NCBI GenBank assembly: GCA_963970005.1
Contig: CAXAMN010025339.1
Location: forward strand, 44,204-108,203
Direction: 5' to 3'
DNA: 64,000 nucleotides
DNA from: Durusdinium trenchii
Lineage: Eukaryota; Sar; Dinophyceae; Suessiales; Symbiodiniaceae
The translations under genes were made by a program, and so were the position numbers. Every line of letters starts with the position of its first letter. Within the stretch, counting starts at the first letter, position 1. The notes under the pieces are model-generated. The model was not told where the DNA came from, searched no databases, and saw only the letters and a program-made list of their open reading frames with translations. Shown here one piece after another: positions 47,522 to 60,371 of the stretch.

Positions 47522-48073
47522 AGGTAGAGCTTTGAGAGCCTTCTGGAGCATCCCTTGTGTCAGCGGCGCAAGTGAGTGGGCCTGCTATCTATCTATGTAT
47601 GTATGTAGGTGGGTAGGTATGTATGTATGTCGATACCTATCGAACCAAAACAATATCCAAAACAAAAAGAATCACATATTATATAACACTTATCAATAAG
47701 TTGTTAATATATGGAGGACTTAGAGCTGATATACAATACGGATGTATTCGGGCAACAGTAGAAGGAAACAGCATCCTCCATGGCCTCCCAGATTGATGAA
47801 TCAAGTACATGTGCACACCCCCGCAGCAGCCATGTGACCATTCTCATGTGACCATTCTTTCCGAGCCACGACTTGATCCGTGCGCCCACTGGCTGCGTGG
47901 CGATTTGTGTCCCCTGGCAGAGGGGTTGATGCACAGTGGGATGGACATAGCTCCAAGGTTTGGGTGGATTTCGTGGCACTGGAACTGGAACTGGCACTTT
48001 GGGCTGCACCCTCCAGTTGATGCAGCAGGAGCATAGGAAAAGAATACCAAAAAAAAAGGCAGCATCCGCCCAC

Positions 48074-48265
48074 CTTCACAAGCCCGGGCAGCTGCGCCCC
48101 TGGTGGCACCATTGGCGCCGCCTTCATGGTGGCTGATGCCAAAGAGGAGCCTTCAGCAAATCGCACAAAAGAGTTACTATAGTACATGTCGAGAGTCGTC
48201 CACACAAGGTGGAAGGTGTTCCTTGCAGCAGCCACGAAACGTAAATTTGGCCACCGGTCACCAAT
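48074..48265 (-). CDS. candidate exon of 64 codons, unrecognised
   Basis: 192 nt, phase 0 at both ends, after GCAG and before GTGGGC. It encodes IGDRWPNLRFVAAARNTFHL, then a stretch rich in A, S, M and P. No family is recognised and no partner exon was found nearby; it could be the last or only visible exon of a gene whose other parts are disrupted by the neighbouring mobile elements. Confidence 0.45.
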
Positions 48266-48378
48266 CTGCTCACAGAAACCCCGAGGCAGCCTCTAGCTGC
48301 ACGTCTTCCAAAGCACAAAAATCAGCTGTGTTTCTGTTCAGAGCTCTTGACATGATGGCTTCGCACTACAACATCCTT

Positions 48379-48922
48379 TGTGGAATAACCGGTGGGGGTT
48401 GAGAACCCCATTTTATAGTGATAAATGACTGAACCAGGCTCTGGGAGCACAATGCCCCACTATAGAATCTAGCTTTCAACCCTTGTAGTGTACAGCATAG
48501 TTTCTCTATAGAATAAAGGGAGTCAACCTTTAAGGCACTAATGTAACAGAATTGTAGCCTCAAAATCTGAATTATCCAATAGAAACAGCCAGGGGTGGTC
48601 CTCATTCTATAGACAAGTGGGTGTAACATCAAGGCTGACATATTGTTTTAGAGGAAAGTTACGCAGCAATGGCAAAATAGGTTGGCATGTTATTCGATAA
48701 AAACATGATTGAACATTGCAAGGTTGAAATTCATTCTATTCAAAAAAAATATTGGACAGAAAATGACACTCCAAAAACAAGATATGTCTATAGAGGTTGG
48801 TATTCATTTTATAAGGACAGGGTTGGACACTCACAGGTTGATTTTTTATTTTAGAAAGGTGGGCTGAATGTTGAACAAAAAAATCATTTTATAGTGGGCC
48901 AATATTCACCGGTTATTCCACA
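48379..48922. mobile_element. fold-back/MITE-like element with perfect 16-bp inverted ends
   Basis: TGTGGAATAACCGGTG at 48,379-48,394 and its exact complement at 48,907-48,922, 544 bp overall, no coding capacity. The inside repeats CATTTTATAG/CTATAGAAT-like motifs many times. A diverged end (CATTCTATAGGGGTTATTCG near 49,262) suggests a second partial copy adjoining to about 49,300. Confidence 0.75.
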
Positions 48923-49299
48923 GGACATGTGGGAATGCATGCACCAGATTGCACAAGAATGCGCCGGATATTTCGTGAAATCAGAATCAGAATCCAACCT
49001 ACCTCACTGTAAAACATCCATCCACTCTAAAATAAACTCTCAACCTTCTACTGTTCCAGGTTCTCTCTATAGAATCAAAACCATGTCCTCTATAAAATGT
49101 CCTCAATTATCATGTATTCTTATAAAATGAGGGTGATCAACCTATTGACCCATCAATATATGATTTTCTCACCTCAGAGATCCTCAGAGTGGATCTGTCT
49201 CAGGTAGGTTGACATTTGATTCTAGAAAAAACTCTCTAAAAAATGCCAGGTCATTTTGGAGCTCGACCTCCCCCATTCTATAGGGGTTATTCGGCAGAG

Positions 49300-50915
49300 G
49301 ATACTACAACTATATGACCATATATGGCTTCATGTACTCCACACTACTCCACTCTGAGTTGCTCTTGGGTGTCGCCATGGCGATGGCTCCACGCAAAGCT
49401 AAAGGTTAGCTGACGGATTCCTGCTACTTCTTCGATGGCTGTGACTAGTGGTGATCGTTGGGGACGCCTGTCTATGAAAAGTCTGCAGGTGATCTCTGAT
49501 ATTAGGCCTCTCTGTCATTAATTGATGTCACCATGGGAGGCATTGCGCAGCTTAAGACGGTGCTTCAGGCAAACCTGCTAAGGGAGGCGCATGCTGAAAC
49601 AGTGGTTTGGATCGGACACTGTCCTTTCCGTTAGGGTGGGGTCTGGCGTTTTAGCCTGAACCCAGGTTTTGCCTGGGCTAAAGGCTCAAGAGATTTCTAA
49701 CAGGTTCTTGAGCTTGAGCTGGTGTGCATTCCATGCTTGAAGTAAAAGCAGCTGCAAACAGAAGGCCAGCGGTAGTTTCGCTTCTGGATAAGCTTGTGCC
49801 ACGCTGCCCACCGTTCTGGAGTCATTGAACCCCCACACTACACACCGATCCGACAGAGCAAGTTCTGCCCCTTCTCTGCTCAGGGCTTGGGCTGGGCAGG
49901 GTGGCCCACTGGCCGGCCTCAGGATGAAGCTGGTCGTGTGCGTCGGCTTGGGTGTTGCGCAGGAAAACAAAAATCCTGCCAAGTCCAATGAAAGATATTT
50001 GCGGGCCTCCACATGGCCACATGCCGGAGAGCAAGGAAAGAGCATCTAGGTGCATTCAATTCATTCCGTTTTCATCGAACACCTGCCACGCTTGTGCGCC
50101 AAGCCATGGGGAATGGTGTTTTTTAAAATTGGGAATTGCGTCACAAGCTGGTACGACCGAATGGCACACCTTGAGCAGAGTGAGGGAAAACTGTAGAGGC
50201 TTGGTAGCTTGACCGTCTAGACAAAATATTGCCTTTGTTAGGCCGAATGGGAAGGACCCAAAAGCATTGCATTGTAATTCTACATACGTGTTTGATTCCT
50301 ACCCTTGGCGACCCGTTCGGTTAAGCATGTCTTTGGTGTCGTTCGGATTTCGAACTCTTGAGCACCGGCTTCTGCGAGCATGCTTGGTGGAACTTCCATG
50401 CAAGTCAGTAGTGATGGATAGTATACTGTATGCGCCTGAGGTGACCTTACCTTGCGCAATCTACAGTAGATTGAATCTCGCAGGTGCAATCTCAACCATC
50501 ACCATTCCCCACACTGTCAGTCAATTCAACCGCACGTAAGCTTTGGCCAGGCGGAGTTGCTGCGGCCGTCAATGACTCAGATGCAGCCTTAGGGCATTCA
50601 GGATGCGCAAGGCGCCGCAAGGCCATTCTGATCGTTCTGCCCTGCCCGTCCCGTTGCATTTCACATGAGTCGGCCAAGGGTGTTGGAGAGTGCCAGTAAG
50701 TAACAAATAGACTAAGCAGACTGAAGTTGCTAGTCTTGCTGAGATCGGTAAACACAGAATCGCCCTTTTCCACTCTCTGTCCAGCTGCATGCTGGGGAGC
50801 GCTTGACGTGAAACCTCTTTGAGTGGGTGACTGGACCGCATTCGCCATCTCAGGCTGCATGGGGTACAAGGATGGGGAAAAGGGCAATCTGAGCAAGCTG
50901 TACCAGCCAGGCATT
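49300..50915. other. no recognised gene
   Basis: Open frames on both strands overlap without homology I recognise. The part nearest 50.9 kb is probably the 3' UTR or downstream flank of the RED gene. A poly-C run lies further on, at 51,419-51,429, inside that gene. Confidence 0.4.
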
Positions 50916-50918
50916 CAC

Positions 50919-53900
50919 TCAGAAGAAAGCTGGTGTTGCAAGGTGGCTGGTTTTCCCGGTCTTCTTGGAGGCTTGCTGCTCCATCGACTCCATCGAGCTC
51001 ACTTTTCCCTTTTTGATCATGTTGTCGATCTTCTGCCATTGCTGGTTTTCTGTCATCTTCCTCTTTTTGGCTTCTGCTGCTGCACTCTTCTTGTTGGCTG
51101 TTACAGTGTCCTCATTCACCTTCTTCTTGTCAGCCCCTTTCTTATCTTTCTTTTTCTTCGCCTCATCCTCATCGCTGTCATCGCTATGAGTGGTCATCAT
51201 AGCACCACCCATCATGGCATTGGGGAAAAGCTCATCATAGGCATCATTGCCTTAGATAGGTGAAGGCCAGGCCCCAGGCCCCGCCAGCGTTGTATCATCA
51301 CATGTCAGGGCCTGTGTCACTCCGTGTGTTCGTTATGTGCAAGCATTGGCAATCACAAGTAACCCTGGTAGAAGTCCATGACGGCGTGAACCGGCGCAGG
51401 GGGGATTTGATCCAGGGGGGCCCCCCCCCGACGAACAGAATCATCTCTTACAGGACCAAACTCAATGCACAATCCCAACTCCTGATTGTAATACATTTTT
51501 GCTAAAGCAAGGAGAACTCAGGTAGCTCAAGCTACCTTTCGTGGTAAGACCGCTATCCGCTATCGGCCATGGTTCAATGATGAACTGACAACTGCCTGGA
51601 CTAAGCTTCTGTCTCTCAGTTGCTCCTCCGACTTGCTACACTGCTACACACCAAGATGCCTGGATTTCCCATGCCTTGCGGTCCACTGCCGCTGCTTTTT
51701 GCTGCCTTTCTCTTCCGTGGGTCCTTCTCTTGAGGTGGGGCTGCCTCAACCTTCTTCTTGGGTGGCACTTCCTGGCACTGCAAAAGCACACTGCACAAAG
51801 CATTCTACATCACCACCTCATGGCCACAATCTCGCCATGAACCATTGACTTCCAATCAGCGGGATACGTGCCTCATAGTAGCCCAGGCCCTGCTCTCCAA
51901 GTTTGAAAACCCAATTCTTCCCTTGGAAATTGAATTCTGAATGTCGCCGAAAGCTTCGGGCATACAACAAGTCTCATGCACAAGAAGGACAAGGAATTTT
52001 GTACACTACCTTCCTGAGCAAAGCAAGACATGGTTTCCATGATCCAAGAACAACTCCTCTAAGACCTGCTGGTGACCGGCACTGGCACAGAATTCAAGTG
52101 CAGCCAAAGCACGTGCACCTTTGAACTTGCTTGACGCTTGGAAGCGGCCAGTGGGCTTGTGGAACTGGCCAGGCTCCAAGGTGGACTCCTAACACTTCAA
52201 GTAACGACAGCCTCATAGTGAACACTGAACGTCTACAAGATCCCAATTCTGAAGGAATTTTCTGGATGCTGCACCCAGACCTTACTGCCACCAGAACATG
52301 CTGAGACCTCGGCGCAACGTGCCGCTGTCCTTCTGAATCCCTATTTCTCTCTCTGCAAAGTCTGACTGAAGCTCAGTCGTCCCACAAGGACACTAAAGAA
52401 GGATGTCAGCAAACAAGAACATGTGGATGGTTGATGATGTTTGTGGATACAGTATTTTCCGTCTTGTCTCCTCCACCTCTATCTCGTCTAAATCCAGCTG
52501 CCTCTCTGGAGCTTGTCCTTAGATCTCCAACGACCTACAAGTTGCATGCTCTCTGGTTCGTCTCACGTGCAACAAAAGGGTCTCCCTTTCTTGGTTCGGC
52601 TCAGCTCACGCACAGCTGGGTACCAGTGCTCTCAAGCATCGATATTTCTCGTCACCAGCATCGTCAAAGTAAGAAGCCTTTGCCTTTGCCTTTGCACATC
52701 TGGTGCATGTGCTGGGCAAAACTTTCGCTGGTAGCGGAAGTGCACAACGGCCGGAAACTACATGGGACGGAGACTTACCTGAGATCTTATTTTCAGTACT
52801 AGTTCCACCTCGTTGAGAAGTGACAATGCTCAAGCAACTTGAAGGGATGCCTTCCAGCATGTCGTGTTGGGGGAGGTAGTGCCATGAACAACCTGAATTT
52901 TTCGGAGATGCTTTATCCCTCTCCTTGCTCTTCTCTTTGTCCTTCTCCTTTTCTCTCTTTGCTTCCGCCTTTGCAGCCTTTGCATCTTGAAGACTTTGCG
53001 GGCCTTGCTTCGCCGCTTGTTCCGCACGTGCCTTCTGGACAAATTCCTGGCAGCACAAGGGTGGCTCCCGATACACAAGCGCAAATTGAGCTTCCCTGGG
53101 CCCTCTTCAGGCCGAGACACATTGGCATCAAAGGAACCTGCACCAGAAAAAATGTCGTTGTCGCTATCCCTGGCCTGCCGGTGAAGATCCACAACATTCC
53201 GTGGCATTTGCGCATGAGGAATTGGTGGCAAACATATTGGCAGCGAAAGCATGCGCAGTGAACCTCTATGTGTATATATATATATATGCCGTAAATAATG
53301 TATGCACATACAAACTATAAATCCAGTAGTAGCAGTAGTAGTAGTAGTCGTCGTCGTCGTAGTCGTCGTCGTCGTCGTGGTGGTGGTGGTGGGACTAGTA
53401 GGGGTGGTAGTAGTAGTTGTTGTTGTCGTCGCAGCAGCAGCAGCAGCAGTAGCAGTAATGACAGTAAGTAACGGTAGTATTAGTATCAATGGTAGTAGTC
53501 GTCGTCGTCGTCGTGGTCGTCGTGGTCATCGTCGTCGTAGCAACGGCGGCTGTTGTAGCAGTAGTTTCTTACTCCTCTACATCATATTGCCGGGTGGCTC
53601 ACAAAAGCCCTGTCTTTGAATTTTGACCGAATGGCCCTTTGTCTTCTCCATTTTGTCCCCGGGTGGCTTACAAAAAGTATGCTACAATGGAATGGGCCCC
53701 TGACAGCCTCTAATTCTGTTCTGTCTTCCGCCCCCAGTAAAATTCAACTTCGTTTGCAAAGACTACATTCTGCCTGTGTCTCTCTTTCTTTCTTTCTTCC
53801 TTCTTTCCTTCCCTTCCCTTCCCTTCCCTTTTATTTCCTTTCCTTTCCTTCCTTTCGACTTTTCGTGGCAGGCGTGGGAGAGCGATGTGCAGATTTCGTA

Positions 53901-56900
53901 CCAGGTGCACTGCTTTGTGAATCCACCACCACCACCACCGCCACCACCGCCACCGCCACCGCCACTGCCACTGCCACTACCACTCCGACGAGGACAACAA
54001 AATAATCTTCTCACTCTCACTCATCATTGTGATCTTCTGAACACTGTTTGGGGCCTCTTCCCGGGATAAATTGTTTGATCCCTGCAGGTTTTTCTTTTGA
54101 CCCCTGATTTTTGTTTGATCCTTATTTTTGGGAGATGCCTCTCCCTCAAGGTTTCTTCAAGGAGTTCTCAAGGTTCCCGACGCACCGAATGCGCCTTAAA
54201 CTTGGAGACCTCGACCTTTTGAGCCGCATAGGCCGTGCCTTCAGAAGGCAAAAGGGTTTGCTTGCTGAAGTAGTTGCGAAGCAAACCCATCGGAGTCCTT
54301 TGCAATAATTAAGCATGTTTAGGGTTTTCTGGCCTAATCTGGCCAGACATACTGCTTAGAACTGCAACCCTTGTGCCGGACAGTGCCAGACCAGTCTAGG
54401 TACCAACTCAGGCCCGCCTGCGGCCAGATTCTTTTCCTTGCGCTTCTTTCGTTCCTCTGCTGCCTTCTGCATGGCATTTCGGACCTGGGCGGGCCAGTGG
54501 GCCAAACCGCGAACTAGCCGGTGTGTGCTGGGCGAACTGGCATCATTATATAACTAAATGATACTAAATGAATGCACTGCATATAGACATATCTCTTCTC
54601 CGCATATGTGATACGACAGGGGTGGTCAAGGTGAACCTGAGGGGATCCAGAAGTTCTGCCACCAGCAATGGAACAAACTTGCCTGCAACGGACAGCACCG
54701 GAATGCCAACGGCTGTAGAAGACATCTAATGTAAAGCAAGCAGTCTGGCAGTCTGGCCAGTAGAAGCATGACAGAAGACAAGCATGCTCTGGCGTAGCTG
54801 GTATGGCATAGCCTGTGTGCGCCAGCCTTCGATATCTCGAGAGGAGGGCATGGGCATGCTCATATATGTGCAGTGGGTTGCCTACTGCCACAATGGAATC
54901 TGGCAAGGTTCTGTCCTGAGCAGTGTCGAATGCTAATTGAATACTGGAGCCCGGGTCCCCGTTGCAAAGGAGAAGACTATGAAGACTTCACACTGTACAT
55001 GCTGCTTTTAGGGCCGCTGCTGCACTTTTCAATGCAGACAGGCCACTCGAACAGCAGTCTCCGGCAGCATACCGGAGGTGAGCTTGCCTCGCTCGCTCGG
55101 AGCAATCTCCTGCGATCAACACACAAGGGGCCTTGGAAGCACACGATGTTATATGATTTTCTCGTGTTGCTCCTCCTTGCTCATGTAAACGATACGCGGG
55201 ATATCCGTCTTGCCCATCTCCAGCTCCGTGTCGAACTCATAAGCCATGCGACCAGGAAGAAACATGCTTGGAGCGTTGCGAATGCGGTGGCCCTGCCCCA
55301 AGCCAGTGAAGAGCACGGCAGAATAAGACGTAGTTTGAAGCTCGTCTTGCCCGTTCTATCACCCCCGACATCATGTGGAGTCCCCAATTTCTTGGCTACT
55401 GTAAGTGCAGCTTCACACGAGATTGTGCCTGAGGACGCATATATCAACCAACACTGCCCGTAACCTGTACCTTCATGTATCTTGCCGTCTGGTAGCAGGT
55501 GCACAAATGTGGACAAACACTCCCTGCCGGCTCAATTGGGTCATAGAAGCCATTAGAGATTAACTATATACTCCTCCATGCTCTGTTTTGGCCAGCCTGT
55601 GCGATGGCTTTGCCCATCCTCTGGACGCGCTCCTTCCAATACAAAATGCAACCCTCATCAATTTTCACAGACTTTATTAATGAAATGCCGCTAAGAGAGC
55701 CAGGTGTGGTCTGCGGCTCTCATGTTGATGGCCTTGATTCTGCTTTTGGTCTACCAGCTCATGAACAGGAAGCCAAAGCTCCTTGAAGGTGCTGTGGTGC
55801 GGATGCAGCGTATCCACGACAGTGAGCCACACGTTCTTTGCCTCATTACTGGTGACAAATGAGCAAAGTACGTAACAGGTCCTCTTCTGTCCCAATGCCA
55901 CACTGCCAAAAGAAAAGGCCTTCTCCGCCCGGATTTGGGAGGTAGCTGCCACAAGATCACATGCGGGGTGTATTCCTTGTCTTTCTTCCCTCTACCGATT
56001 TGTTGACCACTCCCCATCGGCCATGGCGCAATGCGGTTCTCAAAGGTGCGCTTCTTCTCACCAGGCTTGCGCTGTTGCTGCTTGGCTTTCCTTACACGTG
56101 CACTACTATCCCTCGCCTGACGTGAAGGGTGCTAACCTCAAGGTGGCTTTGTGCATTCGGTCTCAACATAAAGTTTAGGTGCTGCCAGGATTCTGGATCT
56201 CTTCTACCTTCTTTTGTTTATTCAGCTCCGCCCGGACCTTGTTCAGAAGAGCAAAGTCCAAGCCTTTCACCAGGTGCGTGTGCTCCAAATCACCTGCCAT
56301 ACGGACATGCTCTCTCTGACCTCTCGCCCGTAAATGGAGGATACGTGACACAGCTCCCAGGCCTCCAAGATATTTCGATTGTTCAACCGAGACTTCGCCA
56401 TGGTTTTCGAACTCTGCGGCGACTTTCTCCTGATGCTAGGACAAGCATCACATCGGCCGCTTCTTCATGATTCTGCCCAAGCAAAGGTCACAACAGTTTC
56501 AGTATACAGGAGGATGCTACCGAGGCCAAAATGTTGATCCTCCGTCTTCCTCTTGTGCTTCCATGTGTTTCTGGCATTCAACCTTTTTCGACTTGCAGGC
56601 ATGTGTGCCATTGTGTGGCCACGTTTGACGGACGTTTGTCCAAGGCAAAATGTTCAATCGCAGCCAGGTGACATACTCAGCTTTCAAATCACGACGGTCA
56701 GCTGCACGATCCCGGTATTTGCTATTCTCAGCCTCCTGCACACACCGTTGCCATTGGAGTAGGGTGATGACCCTTCGGAGTGGAACAAGAAGTGGCTTGC
56801 AAGCAAAGTGCACCACATGAGACAATGACCCTCCATGTTCATCACTGACTGGGGTGGTGCGAGCAACCAGGTCAAGGATCGGGTCTCTTGCTGAATGTTA

Positions 56901-57618
56901 TTTTTAAAAAAATACGCCTCTGCAAAATCTATATAGGAAGCAAAACATTGCAGGCAAGCACAGAGGTGCACTAAGCTGCAATCAATGTGTTAACCCAAAT
57001 GCCCATGCTTCTCCTCCAGTTCCTTTTCCAAGGCCTTTTGCTTGTACTTGTTTGCTCTCCTCGGCAGCGTGTGCTTGGTCATTGTCTCAGCTATCCGGTC
57101 ACACTTTCTGAAGTGGATAAACTGGCTTCAAAGATTTTCTGTGGATGTTGGTACATCTTTCCGTGTTGAATTCCGACCATCTTTAGCAAAACACCAGTTC
57201 AGCTGCCCAAGCCACGCAATTCGCGCAATGGCCTTTTCATCTTTGCCTTTCCCTCCACCTTTGCCACGAGCTGAGCCTGCCACGTCCAAGGTGACATGGA
57301 ACACGGGTGGATGGGGTCGTCCGACTCACTGGCCTCCGCTCGTACCCTTCGTTCTTCGCTTCGTAAGCTCCTGCACGAGCTCCCTGGCAAAGCCACAGTT
57401 CGACAGCCAAATTCATCAGGACAGTTCATTGAGTGCCCCAGCCTTTTTAGGCCGAAAACTAGTCCAGTTTCAAGGTAGCGAGGTCCAAATTCTGAACATT
57501 CCTGCTTGGAAATTGCGGGGTGCAGAATCGCCCCAATATTCACTTGACATGGCCTATGCAGGCCCCGTCTCCGCCTGTCATTGGTCGTCAAAAGCCGCTG
57601 GAAATCGGAATTGTTCAT
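50919..57618 (-). CDS. IK: spliceosomal protein RED/IK (SMU2), multi-exon
   Basis: Nuclear component of the spliceosomal B complex, partner of SMU1. Exons and matches: start MNNSDFQRLLTTNDR (ATG at 57,618); near 57,060 a KQKALEKELEEK helix; 56735-56677 (SKYRDRAADRRDLKAE); 56293-56208 (GDLEHTHLVKGLDFALLNKV, the family signature); about 56100-56000 (GEKKRTFENRI); 55266 to about 55170 (FLPGRMAYEFDTE...KTDIPRIVY, second signature); about 53215-53125 (DNDIFSGAGSFDAN); 53046-52893 (Lys/Glu-rich repeat region); about 52680-52610 (SYFDDAGDEKYR); 51250-50919 (AYDELFPN, acidic stretch, QQWQKIDNMIKKGK). The order follows the animal protein throughout. The central exons between 55.2 and 53.2 kb, where a large simple-repeat intron lies, were not all found. 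The stop at 50,919 is provisional. Confidence 0.9.
53320..53990. repeat. dense simple-repeat tract
   Basis: GTA/GTC/GTG trinucleotide repeats at about 53,325-53,560, then CTTT/CCTT pyrimidine tracts (53,779-53,855) and (CCA)n/(CCG)n (53,920-53,980), all within an intron of the RED gene. Long translated runs here (poly-Val, poly-Pro) are artefacts of the repeats. Confidence 0.9.
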
Positions 57619-57940
57619 CGGCTCGTTTGGGATCAGCACACAAAGAGCTCCGCACGTTTTGCAGAATGAATGCTTTATAGGTGGGTGTGATTCATTTTGG
57701 TGCTGCCACCTTCAGCTCCGCAACAAGTTGTGTGAGGAGGTCTTGCAAGTCTGAAGTCTGTTTACAGTAAGGGTATGCAAGGGTCGTGCAAAACACTTGA
57801 TACAGGGATTCTTGTTGATCGCAAGGTCACATAAGTGAATGGTGTATGTAAGTTTGGTCTCCCCTCCTGTAGTACATGGTCATTCGATCTTTCCTGTGAG
57901 CCGTTTCAGCAATCAAGTTGAAGAAGCACACATGACTTAC

Positions 57941-58023
57941 CGACTCTCTAATGTGTTCCACCGTTTGAGAGTATATAACTTTTGCGTTCTGCGTTTCAGG
58001 TGGCCACGCCAAAGTAGCACTTC
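57941..58023 (-). CDS. candidate single exon, unrecognised
   Basis: 83 nt after CCAG and ending TCG|GTAAGT, one of the best canonical donors in the window. It encodes GSATLAWPPETQNAKVIYSQ and HIRES. It may be a 5' exon of the RED gene (upstream of the Met at 57,618) or belong to another gene; nothing else nearby supports either. Confidence 0.4.
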
Positions 58024-58029
58024 CTGGCA

Positions 58030-60370
58030 TGATCTTTGGAAAAGCTTTGTCACCATTGATGAAAACAAGCATGAACAAACAAATTACAGGACATATGCCA
58101 GGAAACTCAACAGTGTTTCATGCCAAAAAATGTCCACCATGGATGTGGTGGCTACGTGAGTCTCTGGCAGCTAAAGCTTTGGCAAACTGCAAAGTTGCCA
58201 CAAGCTCAAGCAAGGGAGCTCCCAGCCCCCCAGAGGTGCACCAGGTGTGCACAACAAAACATGCATGCTCAAGGCTGGAATGTAACAAGGCAAAAGGACC
58301 TGACTTTGGCAATGATACCTGTCTGTGGTACATCCGAGGTTCTCATATCAAAACCGCCTTTGTCGCCGTGCGCTTCAGGCACAGCATTCACACTGAAGCT
58401 TTGAGTACACTTGCCGGCTCTTTGCGAACCCTGTGCAGTGTTCCCGGGAGATGTTCGCAAGTCTCTCTGCATGGCACGATCGGTTGTCAATGTGAATCTT
58501 AACTCTTCTACATCGCTGAGAAAGCTGCGCCTCTGCTACATAAACTTTACAGTAAACATAACATAGACTAGTCGGCACATGGTACAGTATGCATTGCAAT
58601 ATGCAGGTGAATAAGGTTGACCAGGTTGTCAATTGAATAGTTGACACGCTATCCATGCCAGCGAGAGTGAATCATCTAGCCGCTTGAGACTTGCATGAGC
58701 CTTCAGATCTGTCCACACCATCAGTCATCTTTGGCCAGCGTCTCAGACAAACCACCATTCTCCTGCTAAACTCATCATCCACCGCTGTACTGTATCATAT
58801 CCTACACCCACATCCAACCTAGATTTGGATCGAAAAGCAAGGCTTGTCAACTTTCAGCCGGGGAGGCCCAACTTCGGGTTCATGGTGAGATAAATCAGTC
58901 ACGTGCCGTGTTGCACAACTCATGATGCAAGCTCGCTGCGTCCTGCGGTGCTGAAGTAGTATCCCCATCCTTGGTGTCCTGAAGCGGTTGGTATGCAGGA
59001 ATGTGAGGCACTTCAGCTGAGAAACCAACTAAGTGGCTAGGTTGCTGGTCGTTGGTAAGCTGCTCTGGAGCAATTTTGGTGCCAACTCCTGGGTCCCTTG
59101 TCTTCAGCCGTTAGGATCATTAGCACACCCCTCTTTATGAATTGTGTCCTGATATCTCGTCGGACCGTTTATTCAGTTTCAAGCTGATCCTGGTCCTAAA
59201 CTGCTAATTACGCATGTTTGCAGGCACAAGCAGCAACAGTTTGGAAACAAAAGCATGTACACTTTCAAGTGGCGATCCACATGCTAGCTGCTGCTAGCAA
59301 AGCCATTTGTGTCAATGAGCCCCTTGCACCTTACATACCCTTTCGTGCCTCCGTCTTCTTCCTTGATGGCGAGTCTGACCTTCCCACGCACTCTCTTGCT
59401 CAGCAATATTATGACGAGGTATGTCTCCATAGTCTATAGCTGAGGAACTTCTTACAAAACCTCACACTGCACTTGAACCACCAAGTCTTCTTGCTTCAAA
59501 ATTCGAACAGCTTGCGATACAAAGAATTGAACCTTCCTCACGTGTTAACACTAGAAATGAGAGACAAAACTGAAACCACCCACTGCAGCTTAGAACAGGT
59601 CTTGTCATGAGTTACCTTTCTTCCGTTTAGGTTGCTTCAAGGATTGAGTGCGCTATCACTCAGCATGTTCAAGGCAAAAGCACCCCCGCGCTGTCGTACA
59701 AATTGCGACATGGCCTTGCTTTGGTGCCATATTCCCGCAACCTCCGTAGCTGATAGGCTTCTTGCGATTGAAATTGCAAACTTGATCAGTTGACCCACTG
59801 AAGCACACCATGGGCTCTGTCGGAGCTGGACATCAAATCAACAGCAACAGTGGGCTCAGTGCCGCAGCAACCTCCTACACCCACATGATGCACCCAAGGG
59901 GCTTCTTTCGCTGTGGACTGGCTTGCTCTCCTTCAGGTCCTGGAAGCTCAATGCATTTCGAATCATTCCGCACGCGAAAATTCAGGTGCACAGGCCTTTT
60001 GGTGGGGAAGGCGTCCCGCTACTTCTGCAGAAAAGCCTCAGTCTATGCGGAGGCAAAAATGCCGCTCAACAGCAAAGCTTCAGTCTCTGCATCCCAGTGG
60101 CAGGAGGCTACTGATGAGCAACACCTGTGAGTGGTCCAGTCTTGCGATTGTCTAACGTTTATATATATATAAAGACATATTCAGCTTTTCCATTGTTCTT
60201 GAGAGAACACATTCTACGCAAAATCAAAAGCCAGTTCCGGAATCAAGGCGTTTGTACCGAAATGAAAGGCAATACACCTCCAACTGCCGCTAACTCTTCT
60301 CCAAGCAAATGAACGGGTGCCCTGTCATATCACCCCGGCAGGAAGCAAAAAACTGAACACGTTTCATCTG
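58030..60370. other. no recognised gene
   Basis: Short overlapping open frames on both strands only (for example 59,218-59,439 plus, 58,333-58,118 minus). Cytosolic-tail and 3' UTR exons of calnexin should lie at the right end of this stretch but are not identifiable by eye. Confidence 0.4.
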
Positions 60371-60371
60371 A

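Noticed and set aside
53302-53619. Poly-Val/poly-Ala and poly-Thr open frames
   Set aside because: Produced by GTA/GTC trinucleotide repeats in a RED intron; no flanking coding signal.
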